From contig NC_056761.1 of assembly GCF_018687715.1 (NCBI RefSeq), positions 18,047,501-18,111,500 of the forward strand: a stretch of DNA of 64,000 bases, written 5' to 3'. Source of the DNA: Carya illinoinensis. Lineage: Eukaryota > Streptophyta > Magnoliopsida > Fagales > Juglandaceae. The notes below the pieces were generated by a model that was given only the letters and a program-made list of their open reading frames with translations, ran no database searches and had not been told where the DNA came from. Position 1 is the stretch's first letter. Each line of letters begins with the position of its first letter. Made by a program: the position numbers and the translations under genes. Positions 33,700 through 46,929 of the stretch are shown here, one piece after another.

Positions 33700-34355
33700 A
33701 TAGGAAGAGAATGGGAATGTGGGGTACTATAACACCTAGATATCAAGTGTGCAGAGAAGAGATTGAGAATGTGGGGTGCTACAAACCTCAAGTGTGCATG
33801 CGGTCCAAAGCAATGAAATTGCCATCTTTTTATTGTGATGTTGTTGTTTCAACACCGCGTGAGGATAGAGGTAGTAATGCAGGTGGATCACGCAAGCCGA
33901 AACAGTACCACTCGATTCTATATTTTGGGAGTTAAATATTTGTGCTGCCCCCATTTAGGGTTACGCACCGACGACCAAGGAGCATTAATGAGAGGAACAT
34001 AGTTATAATGCTGTGCCATGCGCGCTCTGGTTGCCATTATTGTTGGTGGAAATTGGGTTCGATGAACTAGATAACGTGGCACGCACCTGCACTTTGTAAG
34101 CTTTCATGATCCTTCTCGTTTTTTAATTGCATTGATGAGTTTTCTAGCGCCGTGGATAAGGGAATATGTCAAGGGATAGCTTGGCAAAAACCGAACCCCA
34201 CAAAAAATGAATCAACAAATAAATGAGTTAAAAAAAAAAAAAAAGAGTGCATGTTAGGGGCCAAGTAAGTAATTTGTTGTGGATTGAAGTTCTTTTGGGC
34301 CATTACAAGAAGGAAAATGTTTGGTTTCGCACCAACTCATGTGCACCCTAGCACC
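33700..34355. other. Upstream region of germin-like gene 2
   Basis: No gene seen. It holds the promoter side of the minus-strand gene and an A-run at about 34231-34244. Confidence 0.4.
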
Positions 34356-34415
34356 AAATGTACACTTTTTTTTTTTTTTTTCTAATCAAGCTTAATATAT
34401 ATAATAAAAGAGGGG

Positions 34416-37400
34416 TTACAAAGTTAGAGGTGGATCCTTTCCACTATCCAGATACAGAAAGCATTGAGGAATCGAGACTAGGGATAGGTTACGAAACACA
34501 TAGTTTGTAGCTGCCCAATGCGCCACTAAGTGCGCGTGCACATCGATTTTGAGATCGATGGATTTTGATAAATTTCCAATCCTGATGATCTTCTGCATAT
34601 GATCGGATGTCTTCTATAATCGGGGAGATCAACCAGAAAGGGGTAGAATCTTTACATGAATCGATTGCTGAGAAGACTGATTGAGCATCGCCTTCTATTG
34701 TTATAAAACTTGAGTTGGATTGAAAAGAACTACTTGCCATAACAACTGCTAGTAACGCCGCTTTAGCTTTAGCTACCTATGAAGAGGTAATTTTTTCTGT
34801 GAAGATCTCCAAAATTTCACCTAAGTGGTTCCTTCGAATTACTGAAGTTATAGAAAAGTTATTTCTCACTGCTGCATCAAAGGAGATACTAAAAGTTCCG
34901 ATTGGAGGAGGAATCATTTGAGAGCTGGGGCTTTGAATAAAGAGCAATCAGACCAGGCATTTTTGTAGCTTTCATAAACTGTGAAAAGTTGCTTCTTTAT
35001 CTCTTCCAGAGAGAAACTTGAAAGATTGTGAACTATCTCGTTTCGGTTTTTCCATAATAAATCCAGCAAAATGACTGCATAAAATTGGAAATGATGGCTA
35101 TCTTGTCCCTGTAGGCCTGGGAACTTACCAGGATAGGTAATCATTTTTATCTAATCTGAAATGGAATGGATAGACAATCTTTCTATATTTAAAGGCCAGC
35201 TGCCTTGGTGCCATAATATTCTGACATTTGGGCATTCCACAAATAAATGAAGTGTTGTCTCCTCCTCTTGGTCGCAAAAGGTACATTCTGTGTTGACTTG
35301 CTGAGAGATTCTTTCATTGACTTTCACTTTTGTTGGTAAAATATTCCAAAGTATCTTCCATAAAAGAAGCTTGTGACGGTCATGAATTTTAAGGCTCCAC
35401 AATGGCTTAAAGAGACAGTTTTGATTCTGAATAACTGATTCGTGGTAGTCGACCTGTGCGTGATAAGCTATCTTGACTGAGTATTTCCCACTGTGATTAA
35501 GTGCCCATATCTCTTTATCCTTGCCTTGTGCTGTTTGAGACAACGGAATCTTTAGAATTTCTCTTATGCTGGGTTGATCAAAAAGGCTTTGTAATTTCCT
35601 AATATCTCATGTTTTCGGGTTATTTTGGATGAGGTCAAAGACTTTGATAAAAAGGTGGATGGAATCCATGTTTCTGATGGGTGTTGGCTTGAACGTTTTT
35701 AAAGTAGGAATCCATGGGTCTATCCAAATATTAGCCAATTGTCCATTGAAGATTTGGAAACACTTACCTTTAAAAAGTAGGTCTTTTGTCTTAAGAATGC
35801 CTTTCCACATTGGAAAATCTTAAATTCTTGAGGTTGCCATCCAGAAGGTTGTGTTCCTTAGGTATTTGGCGGATAGTACAGAGTGTCATAAACCGATTTT
35901 TGGTCCACTTAGTTCCCAACCTATTTTTGCTAAGAGAGCTTTGTTCATATTTTATGTCGACCTGATGCCCAGTCCTCCTATTGTTTTTGGTAGACAGATT
36001 GACTTCCATGATTTCAATGTGAGATTGTGTAGTTTATCTTTTGGGAAGCCCCACCAAAAAATTTTCTGGATTTGATCAAGAGTCTTGCATACTGATTTTG
36101 GAATCTGGAAAGTGTTCATGCAATAAGAGGGAATGGAACTTGCCACTGATTTTATCAACATTGTGCGCCCTGCTTGTGCTAAGAGTTTTGCTTTCCAACC
36201 TTCTAATTTTTGTCTCACTTTATTTAGCAAATCAGCATAATTTTCTTTTTTCCTTCTATTAAAAGAAGTTGGGAGGCCCAAGTATTTTATTTTTGTCGAG
36301 GAAGCTTTGTAAGGAAGCCAATTTGAGATAGCAGCTTGTTTTGATTGTTTGCGTTCCTTGTGATAAAAATTGATGACTTTGAGAAGTTTATTTTTTGACC
36401 TGACCAGCTTTGGAATGTTTCTAGACATTCTGCTATGGCTTTTGCATTTTACTCTGAGGTTTTGGCGAAAATGATTGTGTCATTTGCAAAGAGTAAGTGG
36501 GAGACTGGCAGGTTGTTTCTGCTTAATTTAATCCCTTCAGTATTTTGTTGTGCTTCAGCTTGTAGTATTAATCTTAATAAGGCTTATGTGACTAAAATAA
36601 ATAGAAAATGCGATATTGGATCTCCTTCTCTTATGCCTCTTTCTGCTTTGAAAAAACCTCTTGGTGAGCCATTAATTGTCATTGAGAACGTAGCCATTGA
36701 TATGCACTCTTTAACCAAATTGATCCAGTTTAAGTTGAAGCCTAGGCTATTCATTATTTCAAAAAGAAAATTCTATTCCACTCTGTCAAAAGCCTTTTTC
36801 ATATCCATCTTTAAAACCATCAAGCCTTTTTTTCCAGATTTCTTTTTTAGTAGGTGGAAAAGCTCATGAGCAATCATTGTGTTTTCTTTTATATTCCTTC
36901 CTGGGACAAAAGCTATTTGTAGAGGAGAGATTATTTTGGGAAGCAACTTCTTTAGTTAGTTTGCTATGATTTTGGTAATGATTTTATAGCTGACATTTGT
37001 GAGGCTTATAGGGTGGTAATGGCTTGGAGAATTTGGACATTGTGATTTGGGATCAGCGCAATATTTGTATGGTTCATCTGCTTTATGAGATTTCTACTCA
37101 AGAAAAAGTTTTGTATAGCTCGGGTGACTTTCACTTTAATGATTTCCCAATAATGCTTGAAGAAAAGAGTTGTCATGCCATCAAGGCCAGGGGCTTTATT
37201 GTTTAGGATTTTTCTGAGAGCACTAAAAATTTCTAATTCATCTGGAATTTTGTTGAGTATGTTGTTTTCTTCTTCTGTAATTTACTTTTTGAATAACTGA
37301 CACAGTTGTTCTGGAATTTGAGGCTTTGAGGAAGTATAAACAGTTTTGAAATAATTTATGAAAGTTGATTCAATAATTAAAGGGTCCATTGACCAATTAC

Positions 37401-38541
37401 CTGGCCCCAATTTGATTGATTCGATAGCATTCCTCCTCTGACGAATTGTGGTTGTCAAATGGTAGAACTTCGTGTTGAGGTCTATTGAGGTGAGCTAGGT
37501 TATTCGAGATTTTTGCTTCCATAGAATCTACTCGTTTTCTCTCAGTTTATGGAGTTTGTTCTGCAACTCGATCTCCAATTCTTGATTTCTTGACATTGAC
37601 ATGCTGCTTTGGACATCTAATAAGTCTTTTTCTGTTTGCTGGATGTTGTTTTGAATGTGCCCGAAGTGATTTTTGTTCCACTTTTTTAAAGTTTCTTTTG
37701 TTGAGCTAATTTTCTTGCATAGAATGTAAGCACGATTACCTTGAAAATTTGTGCTTCAAGCTTCTTGAATTATAAGGTGGCTCAGGGGTTCTTGGGTCCA
37801 GAATTCTTCAAACTTGAAAGACAAAGCATTTCGCAAATTTGTTGATGTATTGAGTAGAATGGGATGATGGTCGAACATTGAGGAAGCTAGGTGTTGCAGA
37901 GAAGCATCGGGAAAAAGTAGTCTCCATTCTTTATTAACAATGACTCTGTTTAGTCTTTCTTTAATAAGAGCAGCTCCTTGTCTTTTGTTAGTCCAAGTGA
38001 ATTTTGGTCCTGTAAATCTGATGTATATAAGTCCATTGTGATCCATTAGTGTTTTTAAGCCTCTGTTCGGATTGATATGGATTGGTCGACCTCCATATTT
38101 CTCTATCTAATTTATCAAGTCATTGAAGTCCCTCATAAATGCCCAAGGACCCGGGAAAGTTTGATGTATAGAGTCGAGGTGACTCCAAAATTTTTCTTTT
38201 TGATTCAAGTGAGCCAGGCTATATACATAAGTAACCAACTAAGGATGGTGTAAAGGATCAGAGTAAACAAGAACTGAGATAGCATTAACATTAATATTTA
38301 CAGGTTCCAGATCAACTGCAGAATGCCATAGCAACAACAAACCCCCTTTTTTACAATCAACAGGAAGGTGCACAAAATGATAGAAACCAAGACTATTTAC
38401 AACAAAAGTGGTGTGGTCATCCGACACTAAGGTTTCCAATAAGAAAAAGACATATAGGTTATGTATCCTAATATTTGCCCTTAAATTTCTAATTGCCTTG
38501 GGGCAGGCAAGCCCTCGGCAATTCCATGCCAAAGTCCTCAT
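34416..38541 (-). pseudogene. LINE ORF2 (endonuclease, RT, RNase H)
   Basis: It starts MRTLAWNCRGLACPKAIRNL at 38541, the APE-type endonuclease N-terminus. Endonuclease continues to about 37700 (FTWTNKRQGAALIKERLNR). RT follows on the minus strand; its catalytic FADD box reads FAND (36479-36490), with Asp changed to Asn at 36482-36484. IKYLGLPTSFNRRKKENY and WKAKLLAQAGRTMLIKSV lie at about 36290-36130. The zinc-binding region is 35543-35151 (CTFCDQEEETTLHLFVECP). RNase H lies at about 34900-34416 (ITIEGDAQSVFSAI). Several stops and frameshifts make it inactive. Confidence 0.9.
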
Positions 38542-38591
38542 GGATTTTTTGGAGGCATGTTGAAGCTTGCCTCATGAGCTGACTTGGACTT

Positions 38592-40576
38592 TTTCTAGAA
38601 CTGGATTGCTGGTCTAGTGTACGGGTTCATTTTTTCTTTCCCTTTGGATTTTTTTTCCTTTCCACCTGAACAGGTTTGCATTGTCATTAGAGTGAGTCTT
38701 GAAATAGTTTCCTCTAACAGAGACTGAGTTGTACTAGTTTCTTGTTTATTTGACTCAATTTTCTCCATTTTTATCAAGCGTTGTGACTTGCGCTTAGGGG
38801 CCTTCTTATCCTCTATTTTATGTTGCCTTTTCAAAGGAAGGATGTGGCTAATTTGACCCGTTGATGGGGGTGTATGGGACAAATCTAAATCTATTATTAT
38901 AACCTCATTGGAGCTAAGTGTAGAATGTTGTTGAGATGGTGGATTTTTAGTTAGTGCAGGTACTGATTCAGAGAATTGCTTTACCACATTTGTGAGGACG
39001 ATTGCCTCTGCTTGAGTTACCTATTCACTTGGATTATTCTCTCTTGTGATAATCTGTTCTTTTTTGTTTGGAAGCAGAGTTATTAAGTTTATCTTCATGC
39101 TTTGTTGTGTTGACTCCAAAGAAAAACAACTGCTGTGTTGCGGAAGATGAGGAGCTATGGAGAAGAAACTCCGTGATTTTATTTTAGGATTGTCCTTGAA
39201 AAGTGGATGGGTTTCGATGCTTTTGAGTTGAGGCCGAGGAGATAGTCCTTCTAGTTTCGACGTGGATTCGAAAAGGTGTTTGACTTGATGTTCTTTATAT
39301 CCCTGCATAGCCGAATATACTTTCGTCCATTGTGCTCTCCATGTGGCGTTTTTCATTGTTGGCAAAGACTCTGATGGGAGAGGGTTGATAGAGTATAATA
39401 GTTGTTAATCTATCAGAGGCTTCGGCATTACTCCTTGGGTCAGTAAGGGAACATTACTTCGATAAGTACATGGATTTTCAGACTGGGTGGTTGAGATAAT
39501 AGTAAAGGCTATAACTTTGGTTGGTGGGGTAATGAATGAAGAAAGACCACTATAGCTGGATTGAGAAACTGTGAAGATTCTACTCGTGTTCGTTTTCCCA
39601 TGCAGTGAAGATGAAGGAAAGAAATTCCTCAGTTCCATATTATCTTCAGACAGTCTATGGTCTTCTTCCTCGCAGATTTAACTTTGATAAAGGGCCTCCA
39701 TGTTCTTTTCTATTTTTGCTACTGACTTCTTCTAGTTTTTTCCACATTCTAATTTCCAGTTCAACATTTGGCATATTGCTTTGTGATGGCATAGATTCTT
39801 CAACTTCCATATTCCCCGCTTCTTCTTTAGGTTGGTGCGTTGAGGAGCAACTTTGTGGGGAATAATATTCAACTCTTAAAGCTGGACCAAATCTGATTTT
39901 TAATTGTGTTGAAATGGGAAAACCACAAAATATTTGGGAATGTCCAAGTCTACCACATGCATAGCAGAAATCGGCTAACTTCTCGTACTTAAAAGCGATC
40001 CAAACTTCTTTGTTTCCTAGTCTCGTTAATGGGAAACCTTTCTTTAATGGTTGTGTTACATCAATGGCCACTTTTATACGGATGAACTTTTGAAAAGCCA
40101 AGCCATAGATCGAGTCTGCTTCAACTTTAATAAGGTTTCCTATCACCTTTCTGATTTCCATTGCATTTTCCAAATTAAAATGATAAAGGGGTAACCCGTG
40201 CAACTAAACATTGAAAATTGCCTCATTCAAATTTATTTCTTCTATGGTTGCCCCAGGGGACCATTGTTTTAATATCATCAAATGACCTTTAAAGTTCCAA
40301 GGGCCTTGGTTTAGAACTCCAAGTTTGTCTTGAGGAGTTCTAAATGTAAAAGATAAATTTGTTTACATCCATGTCTTCAATCAAAAAGTTTTGAATAAAT
40401 TTCCATGAGGCTTTTATGCATGAATGTATAGCAAATTTGTTCAGGGGTCTATCGGCTACTAACCTTCCAATCAGGATTTTTTCAAATGATATATTTGCCG
40501 CTTCTGGAGTTGTTTTGAGATGAAGGTTCTGCCATGATAATGCTTTCGTCTGAGTGATGAGAGCTTCTATGTCCAT
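38592..40576 (-). pseudogene. LINE ORF1 (DUF4283 / CCHC protein)
   Basis: It starts MDIEALITQTKALSW at 40576. The N-terminal DUF4283-like region includes ILIGRLVADRPLNKFAIHS. The zinc knuckle is intact as CYACGRLGHSQIFC (CX2CX4HX4C) near 39940. A Ser/Gln-rich, poorly conserved tail follows to the stop near 38592, about 50 bases before ORF2. Frameshifts occur between 40340 and 40203 and near 39650, with further stops at about 39400 and 39020. In intact LINEs this RNA-binding protein coats the transcript. Confidence 0.85.
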
Positions 40577-40805
40577 TTGTTTCTATTTCTGAAGTAAACT
40601 TCACAGAGATAGATGGAAAAAACTACCGTCACGCCACCTTTAGGAGATATATAAAGTCGAAAGGAGCAACAAAGAGTGCAGTAGGGAAGAGAGCATTTCC
40701 TATAAAGGAAAACTCAGGAAAAATGGCTTCTGGTAGAGATAAGGGGGGAAAGGTTTGTTTGGCTTGTAAGGAGTAGCGCAATGAAACGACGATGAAAATG
40801 TACAC

Positions 40806-41659
40806 CCTAAATATGCACAATGGTATATTTTTTTTATTTTTATACATTTAAAAAAATTACCACTAATAAATTAATTTGTGTGTATGTGTATTTTTTTTAA
40901 TATTAAAAAAATAAAAAATGCACTGTTATAAATATTTGGAGTGCACATTTTGTGTGCACCCCAGCATCGTCCTTACAAGAAATGTGATTTTAACAATGAT
41001 ACTAACATTAAGTAATTGGTCTTAAGATTTATACCATTATCTTCGTATTCAGGTTTTCAAAGTGAAATTATCACTTGTTACAAAAATTTAAATTAATAGA
41101 AAAATGTGGAGTTTATTATATAAAATATATTTTTAATACTCTCCATCATGTGTAAGACAAATTCCATTTCAATAAATAGGCCTAACACGTAAAATAATTT
41201 TATCAATAAAGCGATGTGTAAAGTCGAAATTCAAATTTTGAATCTTTACTTTGATACCATGTGCAAACCTTTCACTTGGGCTCTACAGCCCAGGAGGTGC
41301 ATGCCTAGTTAGGTCTGGGTTCTTTCACCCAAGCGGTCTTGGGGTGCAAAACCCTAATGCACACTTGAGATTTGCATAAATATGGAGTGCTAACAACATT
41401 CCCGATTAATTGTTGAATCAAGCATGCGGGGTATGATGTTGAATTTCATAAAAGAATTAAGTGCTCCTATCCTTACACTAGTTGGCTTTAGGTGGATTGG
41501 CAGCACAATGACCTAGTCATGGGTGAATCATTAGGAGAGAGGGATTGCTATGGTTTGTCCACTCCACAACACCAATGACTAGCAAAATAATTTTTATTTG
41601 CTCCAATAATAATTATCTAGCATGCTTGAACAAATAATAGTTTTAGCTTGGAATAAATC

Positions 41660-41699
<40 letters not shown>

Positions 41700-42050
41700 C
41701 TATTTAAATGAGTTGTAGTTGGTCGCATAAATGCCTACTGCGCAAACTGTTTGTACATTAAGATAATTACTCAAATTGATGATGTGAATGATTTCAAGTT
41801 ATAAATTCGTTCAGAATTTCTTTTGAATGTAATTTTAAGTAAATATTTCAAATAAATTACAAATAAAATACCTACTCAAAATTAGAGGATATATATAATG
41901 ACTATCAAATTGAGATATTCATCAAGTAGCATATAAATGTTAAAGTCATAAAAGAAATTGCTCAAATATGGTGAAGATCACACAACAAAAATGTGATTAA
42001 CGAAAATAGTAATCACATCGTTTTTCTAAATTATAACCATTCAATGGTGT
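40806..42050. other. AT-rich intergenic DNA
   Basis: No gene seen. A cluster of short inverted repeats (TTGGGCT..AGCCCA and CCCAAG..CTTGGG) lies at about 41275-41342, and an (AT)n run lies at 41662-41696. Confidence 0.4.
41662..41696. repeat. (AT)n microsatellite
   Basis: About 17 uninterrupted AT dinucleotides. Confidence 0.95.
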
Positions 42051-42056
42051 TCCATT

Positions 42057-42254
42057 CTACTTCCTACTAGAGTCAAAATGTACCATTAAACGTGCATGGA
42101 AGCTAATATCCTGTACTTCTTCTTGCAAGTTTTCTGCATCTCCTAATGTTATTGTTGTAGTCTTCCCTACAAATCTTCGTCTTAGCATTTTTCTAGTTTG
42201 TCGTCTCCTCAAGATCCATCCTAACTTGTTTATGTTCCTATCTTTCCAACTCAA
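42057..42254 (-). pseudogene. Possible chromodomain end of a chromovirus
   Basis: The frame contains ILRRRQTRKMLRRRFVGKTT and LGDAENLQEEVQDISFHARL. The second part is weakly like the TWEDAE...L...FP part of integrase chromodomains. Its position downstream of the RT relic at 43436-44140 on the same strand fits. Similarity is weak, and the intervening integrase could not be recognised. Confidence 0.25.
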
Positions 42255-43435
42255 AGGTGAACTAGCTTATCCTAGAGCCGACAAACCTCAAGGACAATAT
42301 TTTAGTATATTGTTTGGTCCTAATGCTATCATTTGCATACTTTGTTTGGTCCCTTGAACTTGCTTGAAAATGTGGGTATTACTCTTCAACACACTTCCAA
42401 AGGTGTAGGAAACGAGATCTCACAAGCTTAACAATACAAGAGTAATGTTAGATAGAAGTTTAGGATGTGGAAATCTCGTATATTAATTTATTTGAAAAAA
42501 ATGCACCATGAATAGGTTATGAAAAAGTCAAAGGATTGACTATTTTTAAAAGAGATTGCATGAAGCTTACATATCCTAGACCTGCACAAATCACCTTCCT
42601 TTTGCATAACCCAACACTAAATAGTAGCACAAGCCATGCATAAACCTAATTGCCAAGTGCTAATGGAATCCATGTGCATGGAAAAAAAAAATGACCATGT
42701 TACTTCCAACCAAATAGACACAAAACCATAGCATTACCTAATATACATATGCAAGAAATATACAACACCAATTTCCAATGGCAAGGGTAATATTGTGCCA
42801 AGATTTAAAGAGCAAAGGCAACACATGAGTCCCAAGCTTGCTAGGTTATCAAACTCCTATAAAAAATTTCAATGAGAAACTAAAGCAAAACAGAAAATGT
42901 TCTATATATATAGCTAGATGTGTGTGTATACAGGTATGAAGAAATAAAATTAAAAAGCAATCTTCAAAACTTTCATGGAAAAAGATGGTTTTCATTTTGC
43001 TCAAGTGCTAGATGTGTATTCTTTTATATAGGGTGTAACCAAAATGAATTTAGAAATTGGAATCAACATGTAACATATAGTTGTTCTAAAGATATGTTAA
43101 AAATTCAATAACACTAGTATAAATTACATGGATGCTAGCTAAAGTCTTGGCCTTGTCATATATAGTCATATTCAAGTGATATGGTGACATCTTATTTGCA
43201 TAGGCTAGTAGTTTACCTTCCTACATCATGAGTTTATATCTAAATACACCCCAAAACATTGCACATGAGGTCCAACTTCTTGCTTTAGTCAACTAAAGTA
43301 AGCACCAGTATTATGGTTAACATGGCCTTAAATTTGAGACTCGTCACAAGGCTTCTTTTTTTTACATCACTCCACTATAATGTATCATTTTTCAATAAAA
43401 AGCAATTAATGGTATGATCATCTTACAATAATCAT
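42255..43435. other. Unassigned AT-rich DNA
   Basis: This is the place where integrase would be expected if 42057 and 43436 belong to one chromovirus. No domain is readable, and no other gene is seen. Confidence 0.35.
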
Positions 43436-44140
43436 TTATGAATTTGTCATAGTATCTAGTTGACCAAATAGCACCATATGATTTTGATCACATCGGATGT
43501 TTAATTGCCAATTTATCATTGCTTGAAGTTGGGATGGTTTTGCCACCATACAACCTATTGAGACAATTATATGATCGAGATCTTGCACTTTTGGCATTGC
43601 AAAACTATACTTAGCTCTTTCATAAATAACTTCTAATATAGTAAAACCAAGTTGTAACTTAGACAAATGATAATCAAGGGATGAGCTATAAACTACAACA
43701 TAAACAAAGAAGATTAAGACGGAATTACAAACATAGAGTTGAAAAATGTTGTTCATTAGAATCGGGATGGTCAATAGTGCACTAATTAGACCAGATAGAA
43801 TTGTCAAGAATTCATAATGGTTGTCCCAAGTCTAAAAGATTATCTTCAAAATATCATCCTCATAGACCCAAATTCAGCAGTCGTAGTACTTGAGAGTAAG
43901 TCCAATTTCAAAAACTACTATGAACTTCCTAATTCATTAAACGTCTATGATAGGAATAGAATACTTATCCTTAATAATGACTTGATTAATAGCTCCATAG
44001 TCCACTCACATATTTCATTATCTATGCTTTTACTACAGCAATAAAACAAGAGAAGAATAAAGGTTTTGAATAAGACTCGAGTCTTGAACTTTCAACAAGA
44101 TCTTCTCAATCTCTATATCTTCTAAAAACAAAGGCAGTGT
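43436..44140 (-). pseudogene. Ty3/gypsy (chromovirus-like) reverse transcriptase relic
   Basis: In minus order: EIEKILLKVQDSSLIQNLYS near 44110, VDYGAINQVIIKDKYSIPII near 44000, FLKLDLLSS, NHYEFLTILSGLISALLTIP, then FFVYVVVYSSSLDYHLSKL near 43690. These align in order with the RT of Tekay/Reina-like elements. The catalytic F-DD box is gone: FFVYVVVYS stands where FFDDILVYS is expected. Stops and a frameshift near 43810 confirm decay. Confidence 0.7.
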
Positions 44141-45533
44141 TTATGATCGTACATGATGATCAGTTGGTATACTCTCATATGAGAGGAATGTGATTAACAT
44201 GTACCCTATATAAGATCATGAACAACCTCTTGGTTCTACACTATCAAAAAATTACCAAATGCATGTAAGTGTAACTCCGTATTCGCATTTTGTGTCATTC
44301 TTACATTGTCATACTTTATCAAGTAAGTACCTTATCATACCTTAATTTAGAGAACACACTCCATCTAATTGCTAATGATGGCAAGACGTGGTAGACATTT
44401 ATCCCAACTAAGATAAAAATGGAAAATGTATTGCTCCAACTAAAGGCCAAAGAAAGCTTGAATTTGACATGGCACAGTGCTACAAAAAGTTTCCATTCTT
44501 CTTGTACTTTGTCGAGACACCAACTAGTAGATCCAAATATAGGGGAACCAAAATTAGTTAGATAAGTGATCATTGAACTAGGTTCACTTAACTTTACAAT
44601 ATTTAAAATTCAAACCTCTCAAGACCCTGAAATCTTGAGAAATTCATTACCCACTAAAGAAATCCGTGTCATGATTTATTGTCAATATACACCATATATC
44701 CAATTACATCATGAACAAGCTCATGGCATATGCTTGTTCCAATGACATATATCTTTGGAAAAATTCTAGATATCTCCCTCCCAGACCTAATTTTATAAGT
44801 TTATAATTGATGTGACCCATCTCTCATTTTATAAGAGATTGGGGATCCCCGAACATCCCTCAGAAAAAATGGGATAAATATTATCAATTTGTAAAGCCAT
44901 TGATCCCTCTCTCTCTCTCTCTCACACGCACACACACATACACATAATGAGACGCATTTACTCATAAGGAGAAATGATATTTGTAGTCATAGAATGTGCA
45001 AGTGTCAAACACTCATTTTTAAAAAGTGAGTAAGTATGTGACTCATATAAAAAAAATGAAATTTTTAAAGGTAGACCTCACTCTTTTTCAAAATAGATAC
45101 TTACACAATTCATGAATGTATCTAGCATTACTCTACTCACAAGAGCACTAATTGTAAAGATTCATAATGCAAATGCATAAATTATACCAAAGTATAGTTG
45201 GCAAGAAGAAGGCCAAACCTCTAAAGACTTCTGAAAACTAGGTAAAACTAACCAAATATGATTTAAATAAACCCTAATCTAGTTAAAAATAAAGTGAATT
45301 TTTCTAAAATAAAAGCTAAGCAACTAATTCATCTAAGCAAGGAAAAATGAAATTTAAAAGCATGCCACAATAAAAGACCTAAAATCAATTTTAAAAAATG
45401 AAAATTAATCTATACAATGAATAAATTATTAATGTTACTAAGCAACTAAGGTTTTATAATCCATCTCATTAATTCATAACAACATATATTTATGATAATA
45501 GCTTCTTTCAAAACATTACACGATAATCTAGAA
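44140..45533. other. AT-rich DNA upstream of the chromovirus relic
   Basis: No convincing domain. It may include decayed protease/gag of the same element. A CT/CA microsatellite lies at about 44909-44940. Confidence 0.35.
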
Positions 45534-45626
45534 ATCAATATAAAACTCTCCTCTAAACTTGCTCTATGAGGAAGTTTAGGTGGAGGGACAGTCTCGCCTG
45601 CTCACTGAGTGTGGCAGGGTTGGGCC

Positions 45627-46450
45627 ATGATGATAAAGGACCTGGGGGATAGATGGGATCAGTTGAAATTAACAGAAGAAGAAAATGCTGAGATTGAAAT
45701 CAAGGTTGAGCAATTAGAAAGAGTGTCGGTAGAGAGGGATAGGCGCTTAGTTGGGAAGTTAATTTTTGAAAGGTAGATAAATAAGGAGATAATCAGATCA
45801 ACCCTAATGAAGATATGGAAATTGAAAGGTTTGTTTATGGTTCATGAAATCAGTACAAACTTGTTTATCTTTATCTTTGAGATCCAAAGGGATAAAGGAG
45901 GAGTAATGAGTGGGAAACCATGGTTATTTGATAATCATCTCATTGTGCTAAAATTATTCGATGGGCTAACCCCTCCACAAGGGATGTGCTTTAACTATGA
46001 ATGCTTTTGGGTTCGTATGAATAATTTACCTCTAGCATGTATGACCTGGGAGGTGGATAACTAGATCGGTGCTATGATTGGCATTGTTCATGAGGTGGAT
46101 ATAAATGAAGACGGGATTGGTTGGGGGAGTGACTTGAGGGTGAGGATTGAACTGGATGTGAGGAAGGTGATTGCAAGGGGTAGAACAATAAACCTGGCTT
46201 GGAGTAGAATTTGGGTGCCATTAACGTATGAAAAGTTACCTAAACTTTGCTTTGGATGCGGGAGAATTCAGCATGAAGGGAGGGATGTGATGGAATGGGG
46301 GATAAAAAACCAATATGGGAGTTGGCTTCGTGCTTAGCCTAGTCCTAAAAGGAGTAGTGGGGAGAGTAAGAAGGGTCATGGTAGTGAGCAGAAAGAGGGA
46401 AGTACTAATTCTTTTGGTAGGGGGGTTGGAAAAAGAGAGGACCACTGATT
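45627..46450 (+). pseudogene. LINE 2 ORF1 (DUF4283 / CCHC)
   Basis: It starts MMIKDLGDRWDQLKLTEEE at 45627 and continues RRLVGKLIFER then a stop. GKPWLFDNHLIVLKLFDG and WVPLTYEKLPKLCFGCGR follow. The zinc knuckle starts CFGCGRIQHEGR, but the last Cys codon (TGT) is now one base out of frame, so a 1-base deletion broke the knuckle. Further stops occur near 46060 and 46336. Confidence 0.8.
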
Positions 46451-46929
46451 AGATCATTAATGAAGGAAGATGGCAGACTGGGGAGGATCCATTGATGGAT
46501 CAGAGTGAGATGGAGGCAAGAATGGTGGTTCAGAAAGTGGTGGAGGAGATGGTTATGAACATGTTTGATAAAAGTCCCATGAGCAACAGTAATAAGGGGG
46601 AGGCTTGGGTAGTAGTGGAGGTGGACAAGACTGATGACATGGTGGGTAGACATGCGGTAGGGAGGAATGTTGCTATAAACTAGCATTTGTAAATAGAAGA
46701 GTCTGATCCCTCTGTGAAGAAGGGGAGGGCATTGGAAGAGAAAGGCAAGGGATGTGGGTAATAAGAGACAAGTCCCTGTAGGCAGTGAGGAGAAAAGAAA
46801 ACTGGTGGATGAGGAGGATAACAGCTATGTAGAGGGTTTGCTCAAGAAAACAAAGCAGGATGGGATGGAAAAAAAAGTGGAATCTGAATTGTTAATGGTG
46901 GAGGCTTGTTTCCAGCCCCACCAAGTATT

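Larger units (their letters stand above)
34366..40795 (-). mobile_element. Full-length L1-type LINE (6.43 kb)
   Basis: AAATGTACAC flanks the element at 34356-34365 and 40796-40805, a perfect 10-bp target-site duplication. The minus-strand 3' end is a poly-A tail (T-run from 34366 to about 34381). In minus order: 5' UTR (40795-40577), ORF1, and ORF2 with endonuclease, RT, zinc-binding region and RNase H. All expected parts are present, so the copy was full length at insertion, but both ORFs are now interrupted. Confidence 0.92.

Noticed and set aside
36435..36869. Plus-strand open frame of 144 codons
   Set aside because: Antisense shadow of LINE 1 RT on the minus strand, which carries the recognisable motifs.
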